Source: an uncultured Deferribacterales bacterium
GTDB taxonomy: Bacteria > Chrysiogenota > Deferribacteres > Deferribacterales > Mucispirillaceae
Assembly: GCA_947853665.1 (NCBI GenBank)
Contig: CANTXF010000010.1
Location: 1-64,000 of the forward strand
Length of the DNA stretch: 64,000 nucleotides
Direction: 5' to 3'
Shown in pieces: positions 36,131-44,889 of this stretch. Under the pieces are notes generated by a model. The model did no database searches, had not been told where the DNA came from, and saw nothing but the letters and a program-made list of their open reading frames with translations. Position 1 is the first letter of the stretch; each line of letters starts with the position of its first letter. The translations under genes were made by a program, and so were the position numbers.

Positions 36131-37044
36131 CCTTCTCCCCCGGAAAGGCAAAATTTTTCCGCGTCCTTAAGAAGGGAATCAGCGTCTCCGTAAAAACGAA
36201 CGCCCCGCATGCCTCTGAACCAGGTAAACTGCCTTTTCGCAAAATGCCTGGTCTGTTTGGCTATCTCATTTATCACTTCAAGCTGATCCCCGCCGTTTTT
36301 CACGTAAGAAACGGCCTCCCCGTAGCCTATGGCCCTGAAAGCGGGGCAGTCTTCCGGAACGCCCTTTTCAAGCAGGGCAGCTGTTTCCTCCGGCCAGCCG
36401 GAACGCCACATAGCCTCCGTGCGCCTGTTTATATCCCCGTAAAGGACGCCTCTGTCCGGAGAGAGAACCATTACGTAATATTTATGGGCGGGGGCTTTCC
36501 TGTAAATTCTGTGGGCCTCCGTGAAAGGAACGCCAAGCCCCGTACATACTTCGAGAGCCCTTACGATTCTTACCGGATCGTTGGGGCTTATTCTGGAGGC
36601 GTATTCAGGGTCCAGATTTTTAAGCTCTCCGTAAAGTACGGACAGTCCTTCGGATTTCATGCGGCCTTGCAAAAGCTCCCGCACGCCCGGCTCTATTTCG
36701 GGGCAGTCGAATATACCCTCCGTTACGGACTTTATATAAAGGCCGGTGCCGCCTACTATTACGGGAATATTGCCCCGGCTTCTTATATCCTCCACCAGTT
36801 TTTCCGTATGGCGGGCGAAAAGCCCGGCGGTATAGATCTCCTCCGGGTCCAGTATATCTATAAGATGGTGGGGGATTTTTTTCCGCTCCGCCGGCGGCGC
36901 CTTCGCGGTGCCGATATCAAGGCCCCTGTATACCTGGAAAGCGTCGGCGCTTATTATTTCCGCGTTGCCCAGCCGCTCGGCCAGCCGCACGGCCGCCCCC
37001 GACTTGCCGGAAGCGGTAGGGCCCCCTATTATAAGGCCCGTCAC
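36127..37044 (-). CDS. miaA: tRNA dimethylallyltransferase
   Basis: 305 residues. P-loop GGPTASGKSGAAVRLAE, ISADAFQVYRGLDIGTAKAP, HHLIDILDPEEIYTAG and GGTGLYIKSVTEG, ending with TRHFAKRQFTWFRG. It prenylates A37 of tRNAs reading U-initial codons. Coupled to mutL (4-base overlap), the widespread mutL-miaA pair. Confidence 0.96.
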   Translation of the reverse strand: MTGLIIGGPTASGKSGAAVRLAERLGNAEIISADAFQVYRGLDIGTAKAPPAERKKIPHHLIDILDPEEIYTAGLFARHTEKLVEDIRSRGNIPVIVGGTGLYIKSVTEGIFDCPEIEPGVRELLQGRMKSEGLSVLYGELKNLDPEYASRISPNDPVRIVRALEVCTGLGVPFTEAHRIYRKAPAHKYYVMVLSPDRGVLYGDINRRTEAMWRSGWPEETAALLEKGVPEDCPAFRAIGYGEAVSYVKNGGDQLEVINEIAKQTRHFAKRQFTWFRGMRGVRFYGDADSLLKDAEKFCLSGGEG

Positions 37045-38921
37045 CTTAAAAATTTCCTCGAAAGCTCCGTCAGGCTCATAGTATATATTATGGGTCTGCC
37101 GTGAGGGCAGGTTCCGTAATTGTCCGTATTAAAAAGGAGCTTTACAAGATATTCCATTTCCATTTCCGTAAGCCTGTCGCCGGCCTTTATGGCCGCTTTG
37201 CAGGAAAGCAGAGCCCTTGGCGCGTCCTCCGTTTTGGAGCGGCCGGTAACGTATAGCTCGGACACTATTTTTTCAAAGGCGGAAGCGATATTCTTTCTTA
37301 CCGCTATATGAGGCACCCTCGTGATTTCGAAAACGTTTTCCCCCGCCTCCCGGAAAGAATACCCGTAGCTTTCTATAATATCCGAGTTTTCAAACGCGCA
37401 TTCCGCCTGCTCCGGCGTAAGGGTTACCTTTACCGGATCATGCAGGACTATGGAAGCCTTCTCTGCCCGCTCCCTGCGCTGAGCCTTCTCAAAAAGTATA
37501 CGCTCGTGGGCCGCGTGCTGGTCGATAAAAAGGATGTTTCCGGAATCCGTCTCGCATATTATATAAGTATTTCCGACCTGCCCCGCTATTCTGAAAGAAG
37601 GCAGAGGCCGCTTTTCCCGCAAAGGCTCCGGCTCATGACTTGCCGCCGCCGGCGTTTCTACGCCGGAGGAAGCTGGCAAAAGACGCGCCGAAGAAACGGT
37701 TTCGGGCGCATTAAAGGCTCCGCCTGCGGAATAAGGCGGCAGCGGAGCGGGAACAGGCTCCTCGTCCGGTATTTCAAGCTCCGTAAGGTTGAAAACGTAT
37801 TCGGGTTTCTTCGTCTTAACTTCGGCGGGTATCGCGGTAAGGGAGGGAACGGAAACGCCGCCGGAGACGCTTTCCTTCATTATGCAGCTTTTAGACCCGC
37901 CTTCGTCTTTCTCGCCGACCGGGCCGTATTCCGCCGTCATGCCGCGGCCCTCAAAGGATTTGGCGACCGCGTCCGTCACCAGGCAGAAAATATCCCTGGG
38001 CTTTTCAAACCTGACCTCGAGCTTGGCCGGGTGTACGTTGGCGTCCACCTCGTCCGGCTTTATGCGGATATCAACTGCCACAGCCGGAAATCTGCCGTCA
38101 GGAATAAGGCGGTGGTAAGCCCTTACTACGGCCTGCACGAGCGACGGGTCCTTTATGAGCCTGCCGTTTACTCCCAGTATTATGCCGTCCCTTTTAAGCC
38201 TGTCGCAGGCGGCGGGCAGCGTGGCGGCCACGGCAACAGCGGAAGAGCCGTATTTCAGCTCCCCGCGGCAGAAACCTTTTCCGGGAAACACCTTGGACGC
38301 CCTTATACAGGTATCTTCCTGAAGGAAGGCTTCGTAAGCGCATTTTCCGTTGGAATAAACGGCGACTTCTACGCCGGGGTTTATAAGAGAAAAATGTTTT
38401 ACAAATTTTATTATTTCACTTTCGAGAGAACGCGAGCCTTTCAGAAATTTACGCCTTGCGGGAACGTTTTCAAAAAGATTGACGGCCTCAGCCACAGTGC
38501 CTTTTACGGCGGGAGCCGGTTTGACCTCGCCCGTCTCCCCGAAGCGGCTTTTAATTTCAAAAGTTTTTCCGGAAGCTGTGCCGCTTCTTAAAGTAAAATC
38601 GCTGACGGAGGAAACGGCCGCCAGAGCTTCGCCGCGAAAACCGAACGTGCCGGCGCAATAAACGTCCTCCACGCTGCTGGCTTTGCTTGTGGCAAAACGC
38701 TCGAGAGCAAGGGGAAGATCCTCCGGCCCAATGCCTTTGCCGTCGTCCGTTATCCTTATAAGGGAAAGACCCCCGTCCGCTATTTCGACGGTTATTTTAG
38801 AAGCCCCCGCGTCCACGGAATTTTCCATAAGTTCCTTTACTACGTTGAAAGGGCGTTCCACAACTTCGCCCGCGGCGATGCGGGAAGCCACTTCGGGAGC
38901 GAGTTTACGTATCACTGACAT
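37041..38921 (-). CDS. mutL: DNA mismatch repair protein MutL (endonuclease type)
   Basis: 626 residues. GHKL ATPase domain with KELMENSVDAGA, DDGKGI and TFGFRGEAL; transducer domain; a variable proline/glutamate-rich linker (~350-440); and a C-terminal domain with IDQHAAHERILFE, the D-Q-H-A-x2-E-x4-E metal motif of nicking MutL, plus SCKAAIK and TCPHGRPI. The endonuclease type implies no MutH-based strand marking. It is the first gene of the leftward run ending with nusB. Confidence 0.95.
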   Translation of the reverse strand: MSVIRKLAPEVASRIAAGEVVERPFNVVKELMENSVDAGASKITVEIADGGLSLIRITDDGKGIGPEDLPLALERFATSKASSVEDVYCAGTFGFRGEALAAVSSVSDFTLRSGTASGKTFEIKSRFGETGEVKPAPAVKGTVAEAVNLFENVPARRKFLKGSRSLESEIIKFVKHFSLINPGVEVAVYSNGKCAYEAFLQEDTCIRASKVFPGKGFCRGELKYGSSAVAVAATLPAACDRLKRDGIILGVNGRLIKDPSLVQAVVRAYHRLIPDGRFPAVAVDIRIKPDEVDANVHPAKLEVRFEKPRDIFCLVTDAVAKSFEGRGMTAEYGPVGEKDEGGSKSCIMKESVSGGVSVPSLTAIPAEVKTKKPEYVFNLTELEIPDEEPVPAPLPPYSAGGAFNAPETVSSARLLPASSGVETPAAASHEPEPLREKRPLPSFRIAGQVGNTYIICETDSGNILFIDQHAAHERILFEKAQRRERAEKASIVLHDPVKVTLTPEQAECAFENSDIIESYGYSFREAGENVFEITRVPHIAVRKNIASAFEKIVSELYVTGRSKTEDAPRALLSCKAAIKAGDRLTEMEMEYLVKLLFNTDNYGTCPHGRPIIYTMSLTELSRKFLR

Positions 38922-39033
38922 GGCAGGGTTACCTTTTACAAATTAAACGGCGGGAAAAATCCCGCGGATTCGAACAAGCAAAATGCTGACACGCCTTCAA
39001 AGCATGCCAGCAAACGCTGCGGCTCATTATCGC

Positions 39034-39065
39034 AGAAAAAGCGGCGGCCCGTCAAGCCGCCGCAG
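39034..39065 (-). terminator. Terminator downstream of the exported DsbA-like gene
   Basis: Read on the minus strand, GCGGCGGC / GCCGCCGC (39041-39048 and 39056-39063) is followed by a T-run (plus-strand A's at 39036-39040), just past the stop at 39075. Confidence 0.7.
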
Positions 39066-39074
39066 GCGGAAAAA

Positions 39075-39926
39075 TTATTTGAATTCGGATATTGCTTTAT
39101 CCATCAAAGGAATATCAAACCCGGATATGGTTTTGCCGTTTATAAAAAGCGTAGGGGTGGAACGCACTTCCATGGATTTGGCCCTGGCTTCCGCGGCAAG
39201 AACCTTATCCGCAACTTCCTTGGATGCGACGAGCTGCTTAAATTTTTTGGCGTCGCCGGATTTGGCCGCGTATTTGTCGATAAGCTGAACGTCGGACATA
39301 TTATGGTTTACGGAATCATAAAGCTCGTTTCCGAAATTTTTGCCCATAAGGACTCCGGCTTCAAATATTTTAGCGAGGATTTCGGCTTTCGGATGCATAT
39401 TCCTCAGCGGGAAGTGCATGATATAAACTACCACGTCGCCGCGGCCCTTCAGCTTGTTATGGAGATATTCGTTTGTCTTTATGCAGAACGGGCACTGAAA
39501 ATCGGTAACCTCCACTATCACGTTTTTCGCTCCGGGCCTGCCTATTATCGGAGTAAGGCCGGTTATGTCCACCTCCCTTTCCGAAAGCTCGAAGGAAAGG
39601 TCCTTGGCTATGCTTCCCATATCGGAGGCCCTGAGGAAATCCTGGGCCACAAAATCGCCGTCGGAGAAAATATACTGTTCCCCGGCTACCGCGTCCGGCT
39701 TCTTTTTATCGTAGAAAGTAAGTTTAAGAAAATAATACCCGGCAGGGGCGTCCATTTTTTTAAGAACGTCTATCTTAACGTTAACGTCCATACCCCGCCC
39801 TTTCATACTTTCCACTATGGATTTTGAAAGTTTGCTTTTAACCTCCGCCTCGGAAGCGGCCGACGCGGCGGAAGCGAAAAGGCCCGCGCATAAAAGGGCC
39901 GCGAAGAAAACTTTAATATTTTTCAT
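39075..39926 (-). CDS. Exported DsbC/DsbA-type thioredoxin protein
   Basis: 283 residues. Signal peptide 1-23 (ending SAASA), a ~110-residue N-terminal domain rich in charged residues that may serve for dimerisation, then a thioredoxin-like domain with TDFQCPFCIKTNEYL (CPFC near residue 145), FPLRNMHPKA and the cis-Pro STPTLFINGK. It should be a periplasmic disulfide oxidoreductase or isomerase. It has a strong AAGGAGA site. It shares the CPFC motif with the cytoplasmic protein at 191-595. Confidence 0.82.
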   Translation of the reverse strand: MKNIKVFFAALLCAGLFASAASAASEAEVKSKLSKSIVESMKGRGMDVNVKIDVLKKMDAPAGYYFLKLTFYDKKKPDAVAGEQYIFSDGDFVAQDFLRASDMGSIAKDLSFELSEREVDITGLTPIIGRPGAKNVIVEVTDFQCPFCIKTNEYLHNKLKGRGDVVVYIMHFPLRNMHPKAEILAKIFEAGVLMGKNFGNELYDSVNHNMSDVQLIDKYAAKSGDAKKFKQLVASKEVADKVLAAEARAKSMEVRSTPTLFINGKTISGFDIPLMDKAISEFK

Positions 39927-40028
39927 TATGTCTCCTTAAAATAAACGAAAATTGCAGAATTATTTTTTATGATACCACGGAAGGCGCAAAAGTTCAAGAG
40001 CGCGTAAAGTTTCCGCTCCAAACTTATC

Positions 40029-40057
40029 TTGCTAAAAACGGTCCGAAGTGATATAAG
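40029..40057 (+). promoter_or_regulatory. Probable ileS promoter
   Basis: TTGCTA (40029-40034), 17 bases, then TATAAG (40052-40057); this is 38 bases before the ileS ATG. Confidence 0.4.
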
Positions 40058-40094
40058 TATCGTTCATTTTCCTTATAAGGAGCTTTTAAAATAT

Positions 40095-42884
40095 ATGGAC
40101 TACAAAGACACGCTAAACCTGCCTAAAACGGATTTCCCCATGAAGGCCAGCCTTGCCGAGCAGGAGCCTAAACGCCTGCGTAAATGGGAAGAGGACGGCC
40201 TTTACGAAAAAATCCAGGAATCCAGAAAAGACAGCCGTCCATATGTGCTGCACGACGGGCCTCCCTACGCCAACGGAAACATACACATAGGAACGGCTCT
40301 GAATAAAATATTAAAGGACTTTGTCCTTAAAATAAAATCCGCTCAAGGGTTCAGGGCTCCCTATGTGCCCGGGTGGGACTGCCACGGCCTGCCCATAGAG
40401 CTCCAGGTGGACAAGCAGCTTGGCCCCAAAAAAGAGAGCATGACGGTAGCCCAGATAAGAAAGGTATGCAGGAGCTACGCGGACAAATATATTGACATAC
40501 AGCGCAAAGATTTTAAACGCCTGGGCGTTCTGGGCGACTGGGCGCATCCCTATATAACCATGGACTTCAAATACGAAGCCGCCACCTTAAGAGAGCTTTA
40601 CAGATGCTACAAGGCGGGAGAGGTATATAAAGGCTCCAAGCCCGTCTACTGGTGCCACTCATGCGTTACCGCCCTGGCAGAAGCGGAGGTGGAATACGCA
40701 GATCACACGTCCTGGTCTGTATTCGTTAAATTCCCCGTAAAGGAAAAATTTATAACCAAGCTGGCTCCGGAAGGAAGCGGGCTTTCCGTCGTAATATGGA
40801 CTACGACCCCCTGGACGCTGCCTGCCAATATGGGCGTGGCGGTGCATCCGGATTATGACTACGCGGTGGTAAAAGTAAACAAATCGTCCAACAAAAACCT
40901 TACTCCGGGCGAATATATAATAACGGCTTCGGAAATGCTAAAAGGGCTCGCGGAAGCCTTCGGCCTGGAGGAATACGAAACGGTAAAAACGGTCAAAGGG
41001 CGGGAGATGGAATATATGAAGGCTTCCCACCCTTTTTACGACAGGGACTCCCTTATAGTGCTGGCGGACTACGTTACTCTGGAAGTCGGCACGGGTTTAG
41101 TCCACACCGCCCCCGGCCACGGTCAGGACGACTATGAGACCGGCCTGCGCTACGGCCTTGAAATACTTGCCCCCGTGGACGATAACGGCAGGTTCACTAA
41201 AAACGTGGGAATATTCGCAGGCATGCACATAAACGACGCCACGCCCGAAATAGTAAAATATATGGACGAAAACGGCTCTCTGCTGGCGGAAAATAAAATA
41301 TCCCACTCCTACCCCCACTGCTGGAGATGCAAAAAACCCGTAATATTCAGAGCCACTCCCCAGTGGTTTATATCCATGTCGGCAAACGGTCTCAGGGAAA
41401 AAGCCGTGGACGCCATAAAGAATAAAATCCGCTGGATACCGGCCTGGGGCGAAAACAGAATACTCTCGATGGTAGAAAACAGGCCCGACTGGTGCATATC
41501 CCGCCAGAGGATATGGGGCGTGCCCATAGCCTTTTTTACCTGCCGTGACTGCGGGGAAATAATATTTAACGAAGACATGGAAAAGCGCGTCCTTAATTCG
41601 TTTGAAAAAGAAGGAGCCGACGCCTGGTTCGAGCACGACGCGGAATTTTTCCTGGGCAAAAACCCCGTATGCCCGCGCTGCAAAAGCGAAAACATAAAAA
41701 AAGAAACGGATATACTCGACGTCTGGTTCGATTCCGGCACAAGCCACGCGGCCGTCTGCGAAATGAGACCGGAAATCGAGTGTTCCGCCGACATGTACCT
41801 TGAAGGCAGCGACCAGCACAGGGGGTGGTTTCAGAGCTCCCTTCTCGAAAGCGTCGCCACAAGGGGCGTGCCTCCCTTTAAAGAAGTTCTTACCCACGGC
41901 TTCGTAGTGGACGGCCAGGGAAGGAAGCAGTCCAAATCCCTGGGAAACGTAACGGCGCCAAGCGAGATAATAAACAAATACGGCGCGGAAATACTGCGTC
42001 TGTGGGTATCGGCGGAAGATTACACGGAGGATATACGCATATCCGACGATATAATAAAACGCCTCGTGGAATCTTACAGAAAAATACGCAACACGGCAAG
42101 ATACCTGCTGGGCAACCTGTACGATTTCGACCCGGAAGCCGATTCTCTGCCGGAAAAGGACTTATACGAGCTGGACAGGAACATCCTGGCCCGCTGGCAA
42201 TCGGTAAAAGCAAGAATTTACGACGCATATAACGCGTATCAGTTTCACGGTTTTTACCACGCGTTTATGAATTTCTGCATAAACGACCTTTCCTCCTTTT
42301 ACTTAGATATAATAAAGGACAGAGCCTATTCGTCGAAAACAGGTTCCAGAGCAAGACGCTCCGCCCAGACCGCCATGTTTATCCTTGCGAAAGAGATGTG
42401 CGTTGTAATGTCCCCTGTTCTCAGCTTTACCGCCGACGAAATATGGGATTTCCTGCCCGGCTGGAAAGGAAAACCGGAATACGTTTTCGAGGAGCTGTTC
42501 CCGGAAGCGCGTAAAACGGAAGCGGATTCAAAATGGGAAACCATAGCGGCCGTCAGAAAAGAAGTAAACAAAGCCCTGGAGCTGGCCCGCGAAAAGAAAA
42601 CCGTAGGGCATCCTCTGGATGCGGAAGTAACCCTCTCCGTGGATGAAAGCGTGAAAAAGGCTCTTTCCGTGGATGAAGGAATAGAAAAAATGTTTATCGT
42701 GTCCAAAGTTTTCTTTTCCGACGATTTAAAGGAGGCTTACGTTTCGGAAGACGGAAAGGTAAAAGTTTCCGTAAAGCCTGCGGATGCGCCTAAATGCTCC
42801 CGCTGCTGGATTCATTCCGAAACTGTGGGAAAAGACGCCGCTCACCCCGAAGTATGCGCCCGCTGCGCGGAGGCTCTTTCGTGA
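40095..42884 (+). CDS. ileS: Isoleucyl-tRNA synthetase
   Basis: 929 residues, class I synthetase: HIGH motif as GNIHIGTA (~residue 65), editing domain with TTTPWTLPANMG, KMSKS variant KQSKSLGN near residue 605, and a C-terminal zinc finger with CSRCWIHSE...VCARC. The KQSKS variant occurs elsewhere in class I enzymes. ATG 40095 is the family start; the frame is open 22 codons earlier without support. The stop overlaps the lspA GTG. Confidence 0.96.
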   Translation: MDYKDTLNLPKTDFPMKASLAEQEPKRLRKWEEDGLYEKIQESRKDSRPYVLHDGPPYANGNIHIGTALNKILKDFVLKIKSAQGFRAPYVPGWDCHGLPIELQVDKQLGPKKESMTVAQIRKVCRSYADKYIDIQRKDFKRLGVLGDWAHPYITMDFKYEAATLRELYRCYKAGEVYKGSKPVYWCHSCVTALAEAEVEYADHTSWSVFVKFPVKEKFITKLAPEGSGLSVVIWTTTPWTLPANMGVAVHPDYDYAVVKVNKSSNKNLTPGEYIITASEMLKGLAEAFGLEEYETVKTVKGREMEYMKASHPFYDRDSLIVLADYVTLEVGTGLVHTAPGHGQDDYETGLRYGLEILAPVDDNGRFTKNVGIFAGMHINDATPEIVKYMDENGSLLAENKISHSYPHCWRCKKPVIFRATPQWFISMSANGLREKAVDAIKNKIRWIPAWGENRILSMVENRPDWCISRQRIWGVPIAFFTCRDCGEIIFNEDMEKRVLNSFEKEGADAWFEHDAEFFLGKNPVCPRCKSENIKKETDILDVWFDSGTSHAAVCEMRPEIECSADMYLEGSDQHRGWFQSSLLESVATRGVPPFKEVLTHGFVVDGQGRKQSKSLGNVTAPSEIINKYGAEILRLWVSAEDYTEDIRISDDIIKRLVESYRKIRNTARYLLGNLYDFDPEADSLPEKDLYELDRNILARWQSVKARIYDAYNAYQFHGFYHAFMNFCINDLSSFYLDIIKDRAYSSKTGSRARRSAQTAMFILAKEMCVVMSPVLSFTADEIWDFLPGWKGKPEYVFEELFPEARKTEADSKWETIAAVRKEVNKALELAREKKTVGHPLDAEVTLSVDESVKKALSVDEGIEKMFIVSKVFFSDDLKEAYVSEDGKVKVSVKPADAPKCSRCWIHSETVGKDAAHPEVCARCAEALS

Positions 42885-43372
42885 AAATAAGAAAGAGCCT
42901 GCTTATAATATTTATCGCGGCGTTAGCCGCCGATATATTGACGAAGCTGGCTATAAAAGCCAACGTTGGCTATATGGAGAGCATTCCGGTAATAGACGGG
43001 TTTTTTAATATAGTGTACGTTCTCAATCCGGGAGCCGCCTTCGGATTTTTAAGAGGCATGGACGACTCCTATCGCCAGATATTCTTTATTGTGATAACCG
43101 CAGCCGCCATAATAGGCATATTCGTGCTTATGACGCGGGAAAAGCGCCGCTGGGCGGCAACGGCTTACGTTCTGGTGCTTGCCGGAGCGGCCGGCAACCT
43201 GATAGACAGGGTACACACCGGGCTTGTGGTGGATTTTCTCGATTTCCAGATAGGGCCCAGCTATCACTGGCCGGCCTTTAACGTGGCGGATATATGTATA
43301 ACGACAGGCATAGCCATGCTTATAATAGACGTTATATTTTTTTCGAAACGGGTAAAAGAGGAAAAGAAGTAA
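42881..43372 (+). CDS. lspA: Lipoprotein signal peptidase (type II)
   Basis: 163 residues, four membrane helices, with VLNPGAAFGFL, the catalytic-Asp motifs AGNLIDRV and FNVADICI. It cleaves prolipoproteins before the lipid-modified cysteine; such substrates exist in this window (52729-54624). It starts at GTG 42881 (GTGA overlap with the ileS stop) behind GGAGG. Other in-frame starts upstream lie inside ileS. Confidence 0.95.
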   Translation: MKIRKSLLIIFIAALAADILTKLAIKANVGYMESIPVIDGFFNIVYVLNPGAAFGFLRGMDDSYRQIFFIVITAAAIIGIFVLMTREKRRWAATAYVLVLAGAAGNLIDRVHTGLVVDFLDFQIGPSYHWPAFNVADICITTGIAMLIIDVIFFSKRVKEEKK

Positions 43373-43392
43373 CCCGTTAACGGAGGCTTTAA

Positions 43393-44478
43393 ATGACGGA
43401 ATTTAAATGCTCCATGTGCGGCGGCCGGGCACCTTTGGAAACAAGGACGTTCCGCTGCGGCTGCGGCGGCCTTTATAAGCTCGATTTTACGCCTCCGGAA
43501 TTTTCCTTAAGCCTTATCGACAAATCCCAGTTCAATATATTCAGGTACAGGGCCTTTATGCCTCTCCACAACGACCTGTGGAGCGGAATAACCTTAGGGG
43601 AAGGTCTTACTGATACCGTAGCCTATAAGGACGGCCTTTATTTCAAGCTGGATTACGCCATGCCAACGTTATCCTTTAAGGACAGGGGCGCGGCCGTACT
43701 CGTGTGGCTGTGCAAAACAATAGGCGTGGATAAGGTAGTGCAGGACAGCAGCGGCAACGCCGGAAACTCCGTGGCGGCATACTGCGCGAGAGCGGGGATA
43801 AAATGCGAAATATTCGTCCCCAAGGGCACGTCGCCCAAAAAAATCAAAATGATAGAATACCACGGCGGCAAAGTAACCGTGGTGGACGGCTCAAGGGACG
43901 ACACGGCGGACGTGTGCCGCAAAAAAGCCTCGGAAGAAGGCTTATATTACGCAAGCCATGTGTATAACCCGGTTTTCTATCAGGGAACGAAAACATACGT
44001 ATACGAGCTGTTTGAGCAAATGGGCCGCGTGCCGGATAATTTTTTTATACCAGTGGGAAACGGCACCCTGCTTTTAGGCTGCCAGACGGCTCTGACGGAG
44101 CTTTTTGAAGCGGGCCTTATAAATAAGCTGCCGAAATTATTTATAGTGCAGAGCGAAAAATGCGCCCCGTTTTATATGGCCGATAAAGAGCCGAGGAAAA
44201 TAACCCCCGGGCATACGGCCGCTGAAGGCATAGCCATAGGCAGGCCCATGCGCGGCGTGGAAATCCTTGCCGGCGAATACTCCGGCATGCGGGAAGTAGT
44301 GCTTATACCAGAAAGCGGTATCCTGCCCGCCAGACGCGAGCTTGCGGAAAACGGCTTTTTCACGGAGCATACTACGGCAGCCGTTTACGCCGGCTATAAG
44401 GAATACGCGAAGAACAACGATATTCTGGGCGATTCCGTCATATCTCTTTGCGGAGCGGGGCTTAAAAGCGAAAAATAA
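43393..44478 (+). CDS. Threonine synthase-like PLP enzyme
   Basis: 361 residues. N-terminal short zinc ribbon (CSMC...CGCGG, residues 6-25), then a fold type II PLP domain with the lysine in LSFKDRGA near residue 96, the SSGNAGNS phosphate loop and PVGNGTLLLGC. This matches threonine synthase-type lyases converting O-phosphohomoserine to threonine, but paralogs exist and no neighbouring threonine gene (hom, thrB) supports it. Confidence 0.8.
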   Translation: MTEFKCSMCGGRAPLETRTFRCGCGGLYKLDFTPPEFSLSLIDKSQFNIFRYRAFMPLHNDLWSGITLGEGLTDTVAYKDGLYFKLDYAMPTLSFKDRGAAVLVWLCKTIGVDKVVQDSSGNAGNSVAAYCARAGIKCEIFVPKGTSPKKIKMIEYHGGKVTVVDGSRDDTADVCRKKASEEGLYYASHVYNPVFYQGTKTYVYELFEQMGRVPDNFFIPVGNGTLLLGCQTALTELFEAGLINKLPKLFIVQSEKCAPFYMADKEPRKITPGHTAAEGIAIGRPMRGVEILAGEYSGMREVVLIPESGILPARRELAENGFFTEHTTAAVYAGYKEYAKNNDILGDSVISLCGAGLKSEK

Positions 44479-44650
44479 ACGGGCGGGTAATAAGATTGTT
44501 GCCGCAGGGATTTTTCATGGCTTCTAAATACTAAACGCCGCCGCTGAAGCAGTTTTTTTGGGGCAAGCGGCCTTGAAACAGTTTTAAACGATATAAACTC
44601 CGCGCAAAAAAGAACGTTACGGCGCGCGGACAGACCGGTAAAACGATAAA

Positions 44651-44685
44651 AATCCCGGACGCTGCCACCCGTCCGGGATTTTTAT
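44651..44685 (+). terminator. Rho-independent terminator
   Basis: AATCCCGGAC / GTCCGGGATT (44651-44660 and 44671-44680) with a 10-base loop followed by TTTA. It lies 170 bases past the threonine synthase stop and ~35 bases before the end of the convergent feo operon. Confidence 0.75.
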
Positions 44686-44718
44686 ACATCTGCACATTCT
44701 TAAAAGGGGAAGAAAATA

Positions 44719-44889
44719 CTAACGCTTTACGGTATGCCCGTCGCAGCAGGACGGCGCGTCCGGCTTTTTCCCGCAGGAGCAGCCGCAACCGCAGCCGCCC
44801 CCTTTGCCGGATAACGTCTTATAAAATTTACGCCCTATTATAACCGCGGCCGCAGCCACGATAAGCAGGACGATAACCGTTTCAATCAT
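44719..44889 (-). CDS. FeoB-associated Cys-rich membrane protein (56 aa)
   Basis: A 56-residue protein read from the sequence. One N-terminal membrane helix (ETVIVLLIVAAAAVIIG), a basic KFYK turn, then a cysteine-rich GCGCGCSCG stretch and a tail with CC and H. Such small proteins typically follow feoB and belong to the FeoB-associated Cys-rich family, thought to aid iron delivery; the exact role is unknown. ATG 44889 has AGGAG before it and overlaps the feoB stop (ATGA), so it is coupled to feoB. Confidence 0.85.
   Translation of the reverse strand: MIETVIVLLIVAAAAVIIGRKFYKTLSGKGGGCGCGCSCGKKPDAPSCCDGHTVKR

Noticed and set aside
40029-40094. 22-residue N-terminal extension of IleS
   Set aside because: It would overlap the likely promoter and the family starts at MDYKDTLNLPKT.
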